A stretch of DNA of 64,000 nt from Sunxiuqinia indica (GCF_009847015.1 NZ_WVEM01000002.1:241943-305942); one strand, 5' to 3'. Numbered from the stretch's first letter, positions 41,877 through 52,280 are shown. Made by a program: numbers and translations. The notes: a model not told the origin generated them from the letters alone.

Positions 41877-44800
41877 ATGAAGAAAAAATGTGAAGATTTT
41901 TCTTTACAATGGGCAAGACGCCTTCGTATAAGAAAACTTGCGCTTTTGGTCTTGATCGTAAGCTTTACCTGTTTGCAGGTTTCAGCAAGATCAGGAGAGA
42001 GACTCATTGAGCTAAAAATGAATAAATGCTCTTTGGTCGATGTTTTAAATGAACTTAAAAAGAAAACCGATTACACCTTTCTTTTTAATGTTGATGAAGT
42101 CGAAAAGCTAGAGGAGGTTGAGCTTAGCTCTAGTCCCAAGACAGTAGAGAACATATTGGATGAATGCCTGTCTGGTTCCGGACTCTCATACGAGATAAAG
42201 GATCAAGTGGTCATCATTAAATCGAATCCCGACTCCGAGCAGCAGAGCACACCGAATGTACAACCTCAGAAGGTTGAAGAGGTTAGCGGTGTTGTTACTG
42301 ACGAAACCGGAGCTCCAATGCCCGGAGTTTCCGTAGTTGTTAAAGGAACAACACTTGGAGCAGCAACCGACTTCGATGGTCGTTACCGGTTAAAAATTCC
42401 TGACAAAGCAGATCAAACACTTGTTTTTTCGTTTATCGGTATGAAACCGAAGGAAGTAAAAATCGATGGACAGTCTCAGTTGGATGTGACTTTAGAGTCG
42501 TTTTCAGAGAATCTAAACGAAGTTGTGGTCACTGGTATGGTAACAACCGATAAACGATTGTTTACCGGAGCAAGCCAGCGATTAGATGCGGAAGATGTTA
42601 AGCTTGCTGGTATTGCAGATGTTAGTCGTGGTCTGGAAGGACGTGCCGCCGGGGTTTCTGTGCAAAACGTTTCAGGTACTTTTGGTACTGCACCAAAAAT
42701 ACGTGTGAGGGGGGCAACTTCAATTTATGGAAGTTCGAAACCTCTTTGGGTTGTTGATGGAGTGATTATGGAAGATGTGGTTGAAATGAGCTCTGATGAT
42801 CTTTCATCAGGAGATGCAATAACGCTGATTAGCTCAGCTATTGCAGGTTTAAATGCTGATGATATTGCAAGTTTTGAGATTTTAAAAGACGGTTCGGCAA
42901 CATCAATTTATGGTGCACGGGCAATGGCTGGTGTAATTGTAATTACTACAAAAAGAGGTAAAGCCGGCGTAAGCCGAATTAATTATACCGGCGAATATAC
43001 ATACCGCTTAACTCCATCTTACAGCGATTTTAACATCATGAACTCTCAGGAACAAATGTCGGTTTATGAAGAAATGCGCGAAGGAGGATGGTTGAATTAT
43101 GCCGATATTGCGAATGCCCGTGAAAGCGGCGTGTACGGACGCATGTATAGTCAACTGAATCAGCTTGACGGATCAGGTAATTATGTATTACCCAATACGC
43201 CGGAGGCCATGGCCGGATTTTTACGTCAGGCTGAATACCGGAACACCGACTGGTTTGATGAGCTATTCAATACCAATATCATGCAGAATCATTCCGTAAG
43301 CATGTCTTCAGGAACTGAAAAATCAAGCTACTACGCGTCAATTAGTGCTTTGGTTGATCCGGGCTGGACGCTCGACAGTAAGGTGAATCGCTATACCGCG
43401 AATTTTAATACGAATTATAAGATTCGTGATAATCTATCGTTAAATACAATTAGTAGTGCCTCATACCGGAAGCAAAAAGCTCCCGGAACTTTAGCTCAGG
43501 ATGTAGATGTGGTTACCGGAAAGGTTAAACGCGATTTTGATATTAACCCATATTCTTTTGCACTAAACTCTTCAAGAGCTTTAGATCCGGATAACTACTA
43601 CACGCGTAATTACGCCCCCTTCAATATCAAAAAGGAATTGAGTGAAAATAATATTGATTTGAATGTGGTTAATGTTAAGTTCCAATCGCAGCTGAAATGG
43701 AAAGTGGTGCCAAAAGTAGAGTTGAGTGCTTTGGGAGCATTGAAATATCAAGCAACTTCGCAAGAGCATAATATTACTGAGTTTTCGAACCAGGCTCAAG
43801 CCTATCGGGCAATGGGCAATGTAACCATTCGAGATGACAACCCATTTTTGTATACTGATCCTGACGATCCTTATGCTTTACCTGTTAGTGTATTGCCTCA
43901 AGGAGGTATTTATACACGAACGAATTATTCCATGCTTGGATATGACTTGCGGACAACGGCATCGTACAAAGATGTCTTCAACGAAACCCACATTGTGAAT
44001 TTTTATGGTGGCATGGAGATTAACTCATCCGACCGGAAGCAAACAAGCAATACCGGATGGGGAATGCAATACTCCATGGGGGAAATACCATTCTACACCT
44101 ATGAGTTATTCAAAAAGGGAATAGAGGAGAATAATTTATATTATAGTATTCAGAATACCCGCTACCGGAATGTTGCCTTTTTTGGTAATGCGACCTATTC
44201 ATATAAAGCGAAGTATACTTTAAATGGTACATTGCGTTATGAAGGATCGAACAAGTTAGGTCGTTCTCAAAGTGCCCGTTGGCTTCCTACCTGGAATATT
44301 TCAGGTGCATGGAACGCACACGAAGAAGGCTTTTTTAAGGACTTAGAGCCAGCAATTTCACATCTTTCGCTAAAGGCATCTTATAGTTTAACGGCCGACA
44401 GAGGCCCGTACAATGTGACAAACTCGTTAGTTGATATTCGAAGTGAAACACCATGGCGCCCAAGTGCCGGAGTAAAGGAAAGTGCGCTTTATATCAACTC
44501 GCTTGAAAATAGCGACCTGACCTACGAGAAAAAACATGAATTCAACTTTGGAGCTGAAATTGGGTTTCTTAACAACAGACTTAATACCACTTTTGATGTG
44601 TATCGACGAGACAACTTCGATCTGATTGGCATTGTTAATACACAGGGGTTAGGAGGAGAGGTTTCTAAATTCGGTAACGTTGCATCTATGAAATCTGATG
44701 GTTATGAATTTTCATTGTCGTCAACCAATATTAGAACGAATAATTTCTCTTGGGTTACCACCTTCGTGTATTCAAAAGTAAAGAATGAAGTGACCGACTT

Positions 44801-45536
44801 GGAGACAAGATCTCAGGTAATTGATTTGGTTAGGGGAACTGGATTTGCCCGCGAAGGCTATCCTGTACGTTCCATTTTTTCAATCCCGTTTGAGGGACTG
44901 AATAGTGAAGGTCTGCCAACATTCCTAAACGACAAAAATGAAACAACGGTGTTCGATGTTTATTTTCAGGAACGTGAAAACCTTGATTTCCTGGAGTATT
45001 CAGGCTCGGCCGACCCGACAGACATGGGTAGTTTAAACAATACTTTTTCGTATAAAGGATTTCGATTTAATGTCTTCATTACCTATTCATTTGGAAATGT
45101 GGTACGTCTCGATCCTGTATTCGATAGTTCCTATTCGGACCTGACCGCCTTACCCCGCGAATTTAAAAATCGTTGGGTAAATCCCGGTGACGAAGCGCAT
45201 ACCGATGTTCCTGTTATTGCCACAACAAGACAAGAAGATAATATTGGGAGTGCTGATTTAGCAACCGCGTATAACGCTTATAATTATTCTACTGCAAGAA
45301 TTGCAAAAGGTGATTTTATTAGAATGAAGGATGTTTCTTTATCCTATGATTTTAATAAGCAAGTAACAAAAGCACTTGGGGTGAATAATTTATCTCTTAA
45401 AGTTCAGGCAACAAACCTCTTTTTAATTTACTCTGATGATAAATTGAATGGACAGGATCCTGAATTCTTTAATACAGGAGGGGTTGCCGCTCCGGTTCCT
45501 AAGCAGTTTACATTTACCTTAAAGCTTGGTTTATAA
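41877..45536 (+). CDS. SusC-family TonB-linked receptor with STN signalling domain
   Basis: 1219 aa, full length for SusC. N-terminal membrane/signal segment (about 15-38), STN domain (about 45-118: NKCSLVDVLNELKKKTDYTF), carboxypeptidase-like domain (about 133-215: VSGVVTDETGAPMPGVSVVV), plug (about 222-350) and barrel to the C-terminal strand (FTFTLKLGL). The STN domain passes a substrate signal to the FecR upstream. It imports the substrate captured by the SusD lipoprotein encoded just downstream. Confidence 0.95.
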   Translation: MKKKCEDFSLQWARRLRIRKLALLVLIVSFTCLQVSARSGERLIELKMNKCSLVDVLNELKKKTDYTFLFNVDEVEKLEEVELSSSPKTVENILDECLSGSGLSYEIKDQVVIIKSNPDSEQQSTPNVQPQKVEEVSGVVTDETGAPMPGVSVVVKGTTLGAATDFDGRYRLKIPDKADQTLVFSFIGMKPKEVKIDGQSQLDVTLESFSENLNEVVVTGMVTTDKRLFTGASQRLDAEDVKLAGIADVSRGLEGRAAGVSVQNVSGTFGTAPKIRVRGATSIYGSSKPLWVVDGVIMEDVVEMSSDDLSSGDAITLISSAIAGLNADDIASFEILKDGSATSIYGARAMAGVIVITTKRGKAGVSRINYTGEYTYRLTPSYSDFNIMNSQEQMSVYEEMREGGWLNYADIANARESGVYGRMYSQLNQLDGSGNYVLPNTPEAMAGFLRQAEYRNTDWFDELFNTNIMQNHSVSMSSGTEKSSYYASISALVDPGWTLDSKVNRYTANFNTNYKIRDNLSLNTISSASYRKQKAPGTLAQDVDVVTGKVKRDFDINPYSFALNSSRALDPDNYYTRNYAPFNIKKELSENNIDLNVVNVKFQSQLKWKVVPKVELSALGALKYQATSQEHNITEFSNQAQAYRAMGNVTIRDDNPFLYTDPDDPYALPVSVLPQGGIYTRTNYSMLGYDLRTTASYKDVFNETHIVNFYGGMEINSSDRKQTSNTGWGMQYSMGEIPFYTYELFKKGIEENNLYYSIQNTRYRNVAFFGNATYSYKAKYTLNGTLRYEGSNKLGRSQSARWLPTWNISGAWNAHEEGFFKDLEPAISHLSLKASYSLTADRGPYNVTNSLVDIRSETPWRPSAGVKESALYINSLENSDLTYEKKHEFNFGAEIGFLNNRLNTTFDVYRRDNFDLIGIVNTQGLGGEVSKFGNVASMKSDGYEFSLSSTNIRTNNFSWVTTFVYSKVKNEVTDLETRSQVIDLVRGTGFAREGYPVRSIFSIPFEGLNSEGLPTFLNDKNETTVFDVYFQERENLDFLEYSGSADPTDMGSLNNTFSYKGFRFNVFITYSFGNVVRLDPVFDSSYSDLTALPREFKNRWVNPGDEAHTDVPVIATTRQEDNIGSADLATAYNAYNYSTARIAKGDFIRMKDVSLSYDFNKQVTKALGVNNLSLKVQATNLFLIYSDDKLNGQDPEFFNTGGVAAPVPKQFTFTLKLGL

Positions 45537-45549
45537 AAAAGATATAGAT

Positions 45550-47106
45550 ATGAAAAGAATGAAAATACTATATTTCATCATGATGGCCTTATTGGCCTTC
45601 TCATGTGATGATTTTCTTGATGAAGCTCCGGATAACAGAGCCGAAGTCGATAGTCAGGTTAAGATCAGGAAACTTCTCGTTTCTGCATATTCTGACGGGA
45701 ACTATGCTTTGGCTTGCGAACTCTCATCCGACAATATTGATGATACAGGTGAATTAAATCCAAATTCAACCAGGATATATGAGCAAATGGCAAACTGGGA
45801 GGAGATTACCGAAGTTGATAATGATGATTTGAAAAATGTTTGGGAAGGAGCTTATCTTGCTATTGCTAACTCCAACCAGGCACTGGCTGCTATTGAAGAA
45901 ATCGGTGAAGAAAACCTACTGGCCGAAAAAGGCGAAGCACTAATAACACGTGCCTATTCACACTTTATTTTAGTGAATGTTTTTTGTAAACATTATAACT
46001 CGGCAACAAGTGATACTGATTTAGGGATTCCTTATATGGAAGCACCCGAGACCACGTTGAATCCGAAGTATGAGCGAGGCACAGTTAAAGAAGTGTATGA
46101 GAAAATTGATGCAGATATTGAAGCTGCACTACCTTTAATTAGCGATGATATGTACGAAGTAGCTGCGTACCACTTTAACCAAAAGGCTGCTTATGCATTT
46201 GCTGCCCGTTTTAACTTGTTTTATGAGAATTGGGAAAAGGCAATTAGTTATGCTACCGAAGTATTAACAACGAATCCATCATCGCGATTGCGCGACTGGA
46301 CGGCCATGGGGGAGCTTCCCAGATCCCGCGAGGCTGTAACCAATGCTTACATAAACGATCCTGCCGATTTGTTGGCTGTGCCAACTGGATCTAGTCTGGG
46401 GCTTTACTTTGGGGCGTTTTATGTTGGTTCACGGTTTAATCATACTGAGAAAGTTGCTGAAGAGCAAACGCTTAATGCGCCCATGCCTTGGGCTCCAGAC
46501 GGTGTTCTCCTTGGGTATTTTAATTATCGTCCATTTGTATACGCAGGAAACAACTTGGATAAAACCTTGTTTTATAAAATTCCATACTTGTTTGAATATA
46601 CAGATCCTGTTGCAGGCATTGGTTATACAAAAACAGTTATGATCCCATTTACGACAGATGAAACCCTTTTGGTAAGGGCTGAAGCCGAAATCATGTTGAA
46701 TAGGAATGATGAAGCACTAGCCGATTTGAATGCCTGGACTCGTGCCTTTTATATTCCAGGGGCGGAAACAACGCTTGATGACATCAACACTTTCTACAAT
46801 GGGCTTGATTATTCATCTGAGGATACACCAAGTCAGAAAAAGAAACTTAGCCCGGGATTTACGGTAGTGGCAGGTTTGCAGGAGAATTTAATTCACTATG
46901 TATTGCAATGCCGCAGAGTACTTACCTTGCACGAAGGTTTGCGCTGGTTCGATATTAAGCGCTACGGAATTGAAGTGCCACGCTATCAAATTCAATCGAA
47001 TGGAACTGTAAAAGTTTTGGATGTGTTGGAAAAAGATGACCTACGCAAAGCATTGCAGCTTCCACAAGATGTCATTTCAGCAGGAGTAGAGGCAAATCCT
47101 CGTTAA
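45550..47106 (+). CDS. SusD/RagB family nutrient-binding lipoprotein
   Basis: 518 aa from the ATG at 45550 (MKRMKILYFIMMALLAFSC); the frame opens at a TTG at 45526 inside the SusC gene. Lipobox Cys at about 19 (AFSCDDFLDEAP is the typical SusD start). TPR-type helices and the RagB/SusD C-terminal region (RRVLTLHEGLRWFDIKRYG) are clear. It forms the lid over the SusC barrel on the cell surface. It starts 13 nt after the SusC stop. Confidence 0.94.
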   Translation: MKRMKILYFIMMALLAFSCDDFLDEAPDNRAEVDSQVKIRKLLVSAYSDGNYALACELSSDNIDDTGELNPNSTRIYEQMANWEEITEVDNDDLKNVWEGAYLAIANSNQALAAIEEIGEENLLAEKGEALITRAYSHFILVNVFCKHYNSATSDTDLGIPYMEAPETTLNPKYERGTVKEVYEKIDADIEAALPLISDDMYEVAAYHFNQKAAYAFAARFNLFYENWEKAISYATEVLTTNPSSRLRDWTAMGELPRSREAVTNAYINDPADLLAVPTGSSLGLYFGAFYVGSRFNHTEKVAEEQTLNAPMPWAPDGVLLGYFNYRPFVYAGNNLDKTLFYKIPYLFEYTDPVAGIGYTKTVMIPFTTDETLLVRAEAEIMLNRNDEALADLNAWTRAFYIPGAETTLDDINTFYNGLDYSSEDTPSQKKKLSPGFTVVAGLQENLIHYVLQCRRVLTLHEGLRWFDIKRYGIEVPRYQIQSNGTVKVLDVLEKDDLRKALQLPQDVISAGVEANPR

Positions 47107-47130
47107 TAATTAACTGTAAAAAGAAAAATC

Positions 47131-48024
47131 ATGAACAAAAACAGAATAACCTACTGGCTGATGATCGCTATAATCATGGTTACTGTTGGGGCATGTACTG
47201 AAGAGGAAGGTCCCAACCCCAATGTTAGCGTAATTACAGTAGAAAGCAAAACCCAGAATGCTTTTGATAAGTATTTGGACGAAATTTATAGGAAACCCTA
47301 TAATATTCGATTCATGTATAAAATGGAAGATATCGAGTCTGACATGGATTACCAACTGGTGCCGGCACTTTATGAGAATTCAATAAAAATGGCGAATCTG
47401 GTCAAGTATTTATGTTTAGATGCCTATGAAGATGTTGCTCCGGATGGATTTTTGGAAAAATATTTTCCTAAAATGATTATGATGGTTGGCTCTCCGGCTT
47501 ACCTGAATAATGGTACAATGGTATTGGGAACTGCCGAAGGTGGATTGAAGATTACTCTTTACAATATCAATAACCTGGATGTAACAAATGCAGCTGCATT
47601 GTATCGGTATTATTTCAGAACCATTTTTCACGAATTCTCGCATATTTTGCATCAAACCAAAGACTATTCGACCGATTTTGATAAAATATCGGCAACCGAC
47701 TATGTCGGTGGTTCATGGGATGATGCATGGGATTCGGGGTCTTCGTTGGAGGCCGGCTTTATTAGCGACTATTCCAGTAAAGAAACCGATGAGGATTTTG
47801 TTGAGCTGATTGCCCATTATATCACCAACTCAGAGGAAGCCTGGGCTGAAAAAATGGAAGCAGCCGGTGAAAATGGAAGTGCTATCATTGGCGAGAAAAT
47901 GGCCATTGTAAAAGCCTACCTAAAACAAGTGTGGGATATTGATATTGACAAATTGCGTGCCTCTATTCAAATGCGTGCAAGTAAGTTGGGAGAACAAGAC
48001 CTTGATAAAATAACAATAGAATAG
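47131..48024 (+). CDS. Putative zinc-binding metallopeptidase lipoprotein (Peptidase_Mx1-like)
   Basis: 297 aa with a lipoprotein signal (TVGAC, Cys about 21). The metallopeptidase motif HEFSH is at residues 167-171 (TIFHEFSHILHQ), with downstream acidic residues (DFVELIAHYI) as the likely third ligand. Surface lipoproteins of this type often accompany SusC/SusD and a DUF4302 protein, so the locus may process and import peptides or glycopeptides. It is 24 nt after SusD and 5 nt before the DUF4302 gene. Confidence 0.88.
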   Translation: MNKNRITYWLMIAIIMVTVGACTEEEGPNPNVSVITVESKTQNAFDKYLDEIYRKPYNIRFMYKMEDIESDMDYQLVPALYENSIKMANLVKYLCLDAYEDVAPDGFLEKYFPKMIMMVGSPAYLNNGTMVLGTAEGGLKITLYNINNLDVTNAAALYRYYFRTIFHEFSHILHQTKDYSTDFDKISATDYVGGSWDDAWDSGSSLEAGFISDYSSKETDEDFVELIAHYITNSEEAWAEKMEAAGENGSAIIGEKMAIVKAYLKQVWDIDIDKLRASIQMRASKLGEQDLDKITIE

Positions 48025-48029
48025 TAACT

Positions 48030-49280
48030 ATGAAGAATATTATTTATATCATGCTGTTTTCTTGTGTATTAAGCATTTTTACCACTTCGTGTGATAATGA
48101 AACAGAGATGCTTTTTGATGAAACAGCATCACAACGAAAAACAGCAGCAGTTGAGCACTACCAAGAGACTCTGAAGAATTCTGATGAGGGATGGTTATTT
48201 CAGTATTTCCCCGATAAAGAAATGCAATACGGCGGTTACAGCTATGTGGTTAAGTTTGATGAGAACGATAGCGTAGCAGTTTGGTACGAAGGAATGAATG
48301 ACCTTACCGCCCCTGCCGTGTCATTTTACGATGTTATTTCCTATGGTGGCCCTGTACTGACCTTTAATACCTATAATCCGTTCATGCATTATTTTGCAAC
48401 ACCTTCGGGTGCCGAATACAATGCAAAGGGAGGCGATTATGAGTTTTTGCTGATGTCGTCCGAAAATGATGTGATTACAGTACAAGGAACGAAAACCGGG
48501 AATAAAATGCGCCTTACAAAAATGACTGAACCTGCTGAGGATTATATCGCTAAGGTTAAAGAGATCGCAGGTTTTTTGGGGGGTGCATCTTTTAATGTTA
48601 CGGTAAATGGCGAAGACGTGTCGGCACAGGAGATGAATCGTAACTTTACTTTTGAGTACACCGATAATGGCAATGACACATCAATTGTTGTTCCATATAT
48701 TGTTACCGATACAGGGATTTCATTTTACGAGCCTGTTGAAATACAGGGACAAAGTTATCAAGACCTTGTTTTTAATGAGCAAGAGCTTAGTTTTAGCTCA
48801 ATCCAGGGCAATCTCTCTATTCAACTCGTTGTTGCCCCCGTTAATTTGACATCTGCTCCCTGGAGTCTTGATATTGTGGGAGACAATACATGCTCCGACA
48901 CAGTTTTCAATACCTTTGTGGAAATATACAATGCAAACGCTCAAGTATGGGGTGAGCAATTGGCTCCAACTGTAAAAATGGGCGGTGTTCGTGTCGATCT
49001 GGGCGATATTGGTATTTCGTTTTACAGTTATCCCGGGCCATACCGTTCACACTATAATCTAAGTTTTAGTGGAGTGCCCAATCAACCAGATTATCTCGAC
49101 ATTGCTAAAGTATCAGAAGGATTTAATTGGAGTTATTACACCCACCTAGGGGTGTTTGTCGATGTAATAACCGACAATGCGCCTTATCAGGTCGAAATGG
49201 ATGATGAGCAAAATCCAAGTACTGTAAAACTTACCAGCGTTGGCAATGCTGATGTATGGTTCGTACTGACCTTAGATTAA
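48030..49280 (+). CDS. DUF4302 lipoprotein
   Basis: 416 aa with a lipoprotein signal (FTTSC, Cys about 21). The protein is all-beta (DEGWLFQYFPDKEMQYGGYS near the start) and matches the DUF4302 family usually found beside SusC/SusD and Mx1 metallopeptidase genes; probably a surface glycan- or peptide-binding accessory protein, function unproven. It is the last gene of the operon and is followed by a strong terminator. Confidence 0.85.
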   Translation: MKNIIYIMLFSCVLSIFTTSCDNETEMLFDETASQRKTAAVEHYQETLKNSDEGWLFQYFPDKEMQYGGYSYVVKFDENDSVAVWYEGMNDLTAPAVSFYDVISYGGPVLTFNTYNPFMHYFATPSGAEYNAKGGDYEFLLMSSENDVITVQGTKTGNKMRLTKMTEPAEDYIAKVKEIAGFLGGASFNVTVNGEDVSAQEMNRNFTFEYTDNGNDTSIVVPYIVTDTGISFYEPVEIQGQSYQDLVFNEQELSFSSIQGNLSIQLVVAPVNLTSAPWSLDIVGDNTCSDTVFNTFVEIYNANAQVWGEQLAPTVKMGGVRVDLGDIGISFYSYPGPYRSHYNLSFSGVPNQPDYLDIAKVSEGFNWSYYTHLGVFVDVITDNAPYQVEMDDEQNPSTVKLTSVGNADVWFVLTLD

Positions 49281-49313
49281 GCGAAAGATCTTTTTTACCT
49301 TCCCATAGTTTCT

Positions 49314-49347
49314 GTTGGCTCCGGATTTTCCGGAGCCAACTTTTTTT
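49314..49347 (+). terminator. Terminator of the SusCD operon
   Basis: GTTGGCTCCGG (49314-49324) pairs with CCGGAGCCAAC (49330-49340) around ATTTT, followed by seven T. Confidence 0.95.
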
Positions 49348-49456
49348 ACTTGATAAATTAAGTGTGGTTCTTGATATGTAGCTACAGTGTTATCCCTGAT
49401 TCTGTCTTTTGGAAAAAAAACTTAAAAAATACAGATTGAGGGTTTAATGATTTTTG

Positions 49457-50407
49457 TTAAAACGGCAAGTTCTCCAAATCTACATTGCCACCACTTAGTA
49501 TGATGCCGACTTTCTTATTGGTAACATCCACTTTGTTTTCGAGAATGGCAGCCAGTGGTACTGCAGCTGAAGGCTCTATAATGATTTTCATGCGCTCCCA
49601 AATCAGGCGCATGGCGCGAATGATACCTCGTTCGGAGACGGTGACAATCTCATCGGTTTTGCGCTGGATGATCCGGAAGTTCATTTCGCCAACCGAGGTC
49701 AGCAATCCATCGGCAATGGTATTTGGGTTGATTGACGGAACCAGCATATTGCTATGAAACGACCGATAAGCATCGTCTGCTCCTTCAGGTTCAACACCAA
49801 TGATCAGGCCTTTTGGATTCAGTGCTCTGCTGACAATGGAGCTTCCACTCAGAAGACCTCCACCTCCAACCGGGCATAGAATGACATCAAACTCACCGTA
49901 GTCTTCAATCAGCTCTTTGGTGGCTGTTCCCTGCCCGCAAATTACCTGAAAGTTATTGTAGGGGTGAACTTCCTTTGCTCCCGTGCGATCCTGAATTTCA
50001 AGCAGTGTTTGTTCGCGGCTTTCAAGGGTTGGCCGGCAGTAGGTAATTCGCGCACCGTACGATTCAACGGCTTTCTTTTTAATGGCCGGCGCATTTTCAG
50101 GCATTACAATGTAAGCCGGGATGTTTTTCACGCGAGCTGCCAGCGCCAGTGCAGCTGCGTGGTTTCCCGATGAATGGGTGCAGACTCCTTTCAATAACTG
50201 GTTTTTGGGCAGCGAAAACACCGCATTGCAGGCTCCTCTATACTTAAAAGCTCCCACTTTTTGCAGGTTTTCACATTTAAAGAATAACTTGCCTCCCGTA
50301 ATTTCATTGATGGACTGAGAAGTTAAAACCGGAGTACGATGCGCCAAACTTTTGATTCGTTCGTGGGCTTCTATAATATCCTCAAACTCGGGAATTTTAA
50401 AAATCAT
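49457..50407 (-). CDS. PLP-dependent threonine/serine dehydratase-like enzyme
   Basis: 316 aa, fold-type II PLP enzyme without an ACT domain. Schiff-base Lys55 (VGAFKYRGAC), SSGNHAAALA loop, and a CPVGGGGLLSG phosphate loop. The length and motifs fit catabolic threonine dehydratase, serine racemase or a related hydroxyamino-acid dehydratase; sequence alone does not separate these. It precedes purine nucleoside phosphorylase in reverse order (15-nt gap), so these may share a transcript with lpxK. A broken copy of its 3' end lies at 39306-39392. Confidence 0.85.
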   Translation of the reverse strand: MIFKIPEFEDIIEAHERIKSLAHRTPVLTSQSINEITGGKLFFKCENLQKVGAFKYRGACNAVFSLPKNQLLKGVCTHSSGNHAAALALAARVKNIPAYIVMPENAPAIKKKAVESYGARITYCRPTLESREQTLLEIQDRTGAKEVHPYNNFQVICGQGTATKELIEDYGEFDVILCPVGGGGLLSGSSIVSRALNPKGLIIGVEPEGADDAYRSFHSNMLVPSINPNTIADGLLTSVGEMNFRIIQRKTDEIVTVSERGIIRAMRLIWERMKIIIEPSAAVPLAAILENKVDVTNKKVGIILSGGNVDLENLPF

Positions 50408-50422
50408 GTTTGCTCCTTTTGC

Positions 50423-51235
50423 TTAGATTTTTGCAATCAGGTTTTTAAGAATTAGTGTCATCGAAGGCTCTGAGCGCATGGCGACTTCCTGCACCTCTTC
50501 GTGCGAGATCTCTACAATTTCTCCGGGTACGCCACTGTCGGTAACAATCGAAATACCAAATACTTTCATGCCCATATGCCGGGCAACAATCACTTCGGGC
50601 ACGGTAGACATGCCCACTACGTCGCCACCCAAAATGCGAAACATTTTGTATTCGGCAGGGGTTTCAAATGTAGGACCTTGCACGCCCACATAAACGCCTT
50701 CTTTCACATCAATTTTATTTTTGAGGGCAATAAACTTGGCTTGGTCGCGTAACTCTTTGGAGTACACCTGGCTCATGTCGGGGAATCTTGGTCCAAGTTC
50801 ATCAATATTTTCTCCGTGCAGCGGATGCTCCGGAAACATATTGATGTGGTCGCTGATGATCATCAGGTCGCCAACTTTAAAATCGGGATTCAAACCCCCG
50901 GTGGCATTCGAAACCATCAGATGATTAATCCCCAGTTTTTTCATTACCCGAACCGGAAAGGTGACCTCTTTCATGTTGTACCCTTCGTAGTAATGAAACC
51001 GCCCTTGCATGGCCAGTATTTTTTTGCCACCGAGTTCTCCGTAAATCAATGTTCCATTGTGTCCTTCAACTGTTGAAACCGGAAAGTTTGGTATTTCTTT
51101 ATAGCTAATTTTTTTCTCGATCGTAATTTCGTTGACCAATCCCCCTAGTCCTGAGCCCAAAATAATTCCTACATCAACGTTGCCTTGAATATGTTCGCCT
51201 ATATAACTCGCGGTTGCTTCTATTGTCTTTAACAT
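50423..51235 (-). CDS. punA: Purine-nucleoside phosphorylase, trimeric type
   Basis: 270 aa. Phosphorolysis of purine nucleosides for salvage. Typical trimeric (PNP-I/MTAP) family segments: GIILGSGLGGLVNEI, HNGTLIYGELGGKKILAMQG, GRFHYYEGY, SNATGGLNPDFKVGDLMII and the purine-site EVIVARHMGM. The chosen ATG at 51235 overlaps the lpxK 3' end by 62 bases; the next internal Met would remove the conserved N-terminus, so the overlap appears real. Confidence 0.93.
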   Translation of the reverse strand: MLKTIEATASYIGEHIQGNVDVGIILGSGLGGLVNEITIEKKISYKEIPNFPVSTVEGHNGTLIYGELGGKKILAMQGRFHYYEGYNMKEVTFPVRVMKKLGINHLMVSNATGGLNPDFKVGDLMIISDHINMFPEHPLHGENIDELGPRFPDMSQVYSKELRDQAKFIALKNKIDVKEGVYVGVQGPTFETPAEYKMFRILGGDVVGMSTVPEVIVARHMGMKVFGISIVTDSGVPGEIVEISHEEVQEVAMRSEPSMTLILKNLIAKI

Positions 51236-52280
51236 AGCCTACAATTGTTTTATTAAAACTTTTTCCCTCATGATCCAGAAATTTAATCACGACAGGAATA
51301 TAATATAATTGAGATTGAATAAAATCCGGAATTGATGCTTCATCCCGAAGACGCATGGCGTCTTTCTCCGTTGTGATGATCATCGGATTTTGGCTTTGAT
51401 ATTTCAGATATCGTTCTTCTATTTCTTTAAAATCTTTAGCCCCAAAATGATGATGATCTTTAAAAATCAGCTCATCGATGACAGCATAGTGCGATGCCAC
51501 GTATGTTTGCAAGAGAGCCGGGTTTGCTATTCCGGCCAGCAGAATAACAGGACGCTTTTTTTTACCATCCATTTCCTCCGAAAGTTCTTGCCGTTCGCCA
51601 AAAACAGCAATCGGATTTCCATATTCCATCGTCGTAAAATACAAGGATTGATAAGGCCGAAGATTGACATCCTTCATAATGATCCGCCGGGTTATCGGAG
51701 TGATTTCGTCAGGACATTTGGTGTAAATAATAATGTTTGCTCTCCGGCGCTGGTATTTGCGTTCGCGCAATCGGCCAACCGGGAGGAGTTCGTCTTTATC
51801 AATCGGGCGGTTGTAATCAATCAGTAAAATGTTGATTCCCGGGCTTACCTGGCGGTGCTGAAAAGCGTCGTCTAATAAAATTGCATCGGGCGAATTCGCT
51901 TCATCTTTCAACAGATGATTTATTCCGCGAACCCTTTTTTCGTCAACTGCCACCGTGACCTCCGGAAATTTTTGTTTGATTTGAAGTGGCTCGTCACCAA
52001 CTTCATACGCTTTTGAAGTTGTTTCGACTAAACGAAAGCCTTTTGTTTTGCGCTTGTAACCTCTGCTCAGCGTTGCTACATTGACATGTTTTTTTAAAAG
52101 CTGAACCAGATATTCCGTGTGTGGTGTTTTGCCGGTTCCTCCTACCGTAATATTTCCAATTGAGATGATTGGAATCTCAAATTCAGTAGACTTGAAAATT
52201 TTAGAGTCGTAAAGGGTGTTTCGGATGTAAACAACCACTCCATAAATCCATGAAAACGGGTATAAAAGGACTTTCAGCAT
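51174..52280 (-). CDS. lpxK: Tetraacyldisaccharide 4'-kinase LpxK
   Basis: 368 aa from the ATG at 52280 (MLKVLLYPFSWIYG); the frame is open to 52322 but the family begins here. Phosphorylates the lipid A disaccharide at the 4' position on the inner membrane. An N-terminal membrane helix is followed by the P-loop GNITVGGTGKTPHTEYL (Lys51). The C-terminus overlaps the phosphorylase gene by 62 bases, suggesting translational coupling. Confidence 0.93.
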   Translation of the reverse strand: MLKVLLYPFSWIYGVVVYIRNTLYDSKIFKSTEFEIPIISIGNITVGGTGKTPHTEYLVQLLKKHVNVATLSRGYKRKTKGFRLVETTSKAYEVGDEPLQIKQKFPEVTVAVDEKRVRGINHLLKDEANSPDAILLDDAFQHRQVSPGINILLIDYNRPIDKDELLPVGRLRERKYQRRRANIIIYTKCPDEITPITRRIIMKDVNLRPYQSLYFTTMEYGNPIAVFGERQELSEEMDGKKKRPVILLAGIANPALLQTYVASHYAVIDELIFKDHHHFGAKDFKEIEERYLKYQSQNPMIITTEKDAMRLRDEASIPDFIQSQLYYIPVVIKFLDHEGKSFNKTIVGYVKDNRSNRELYRRTYSRQR

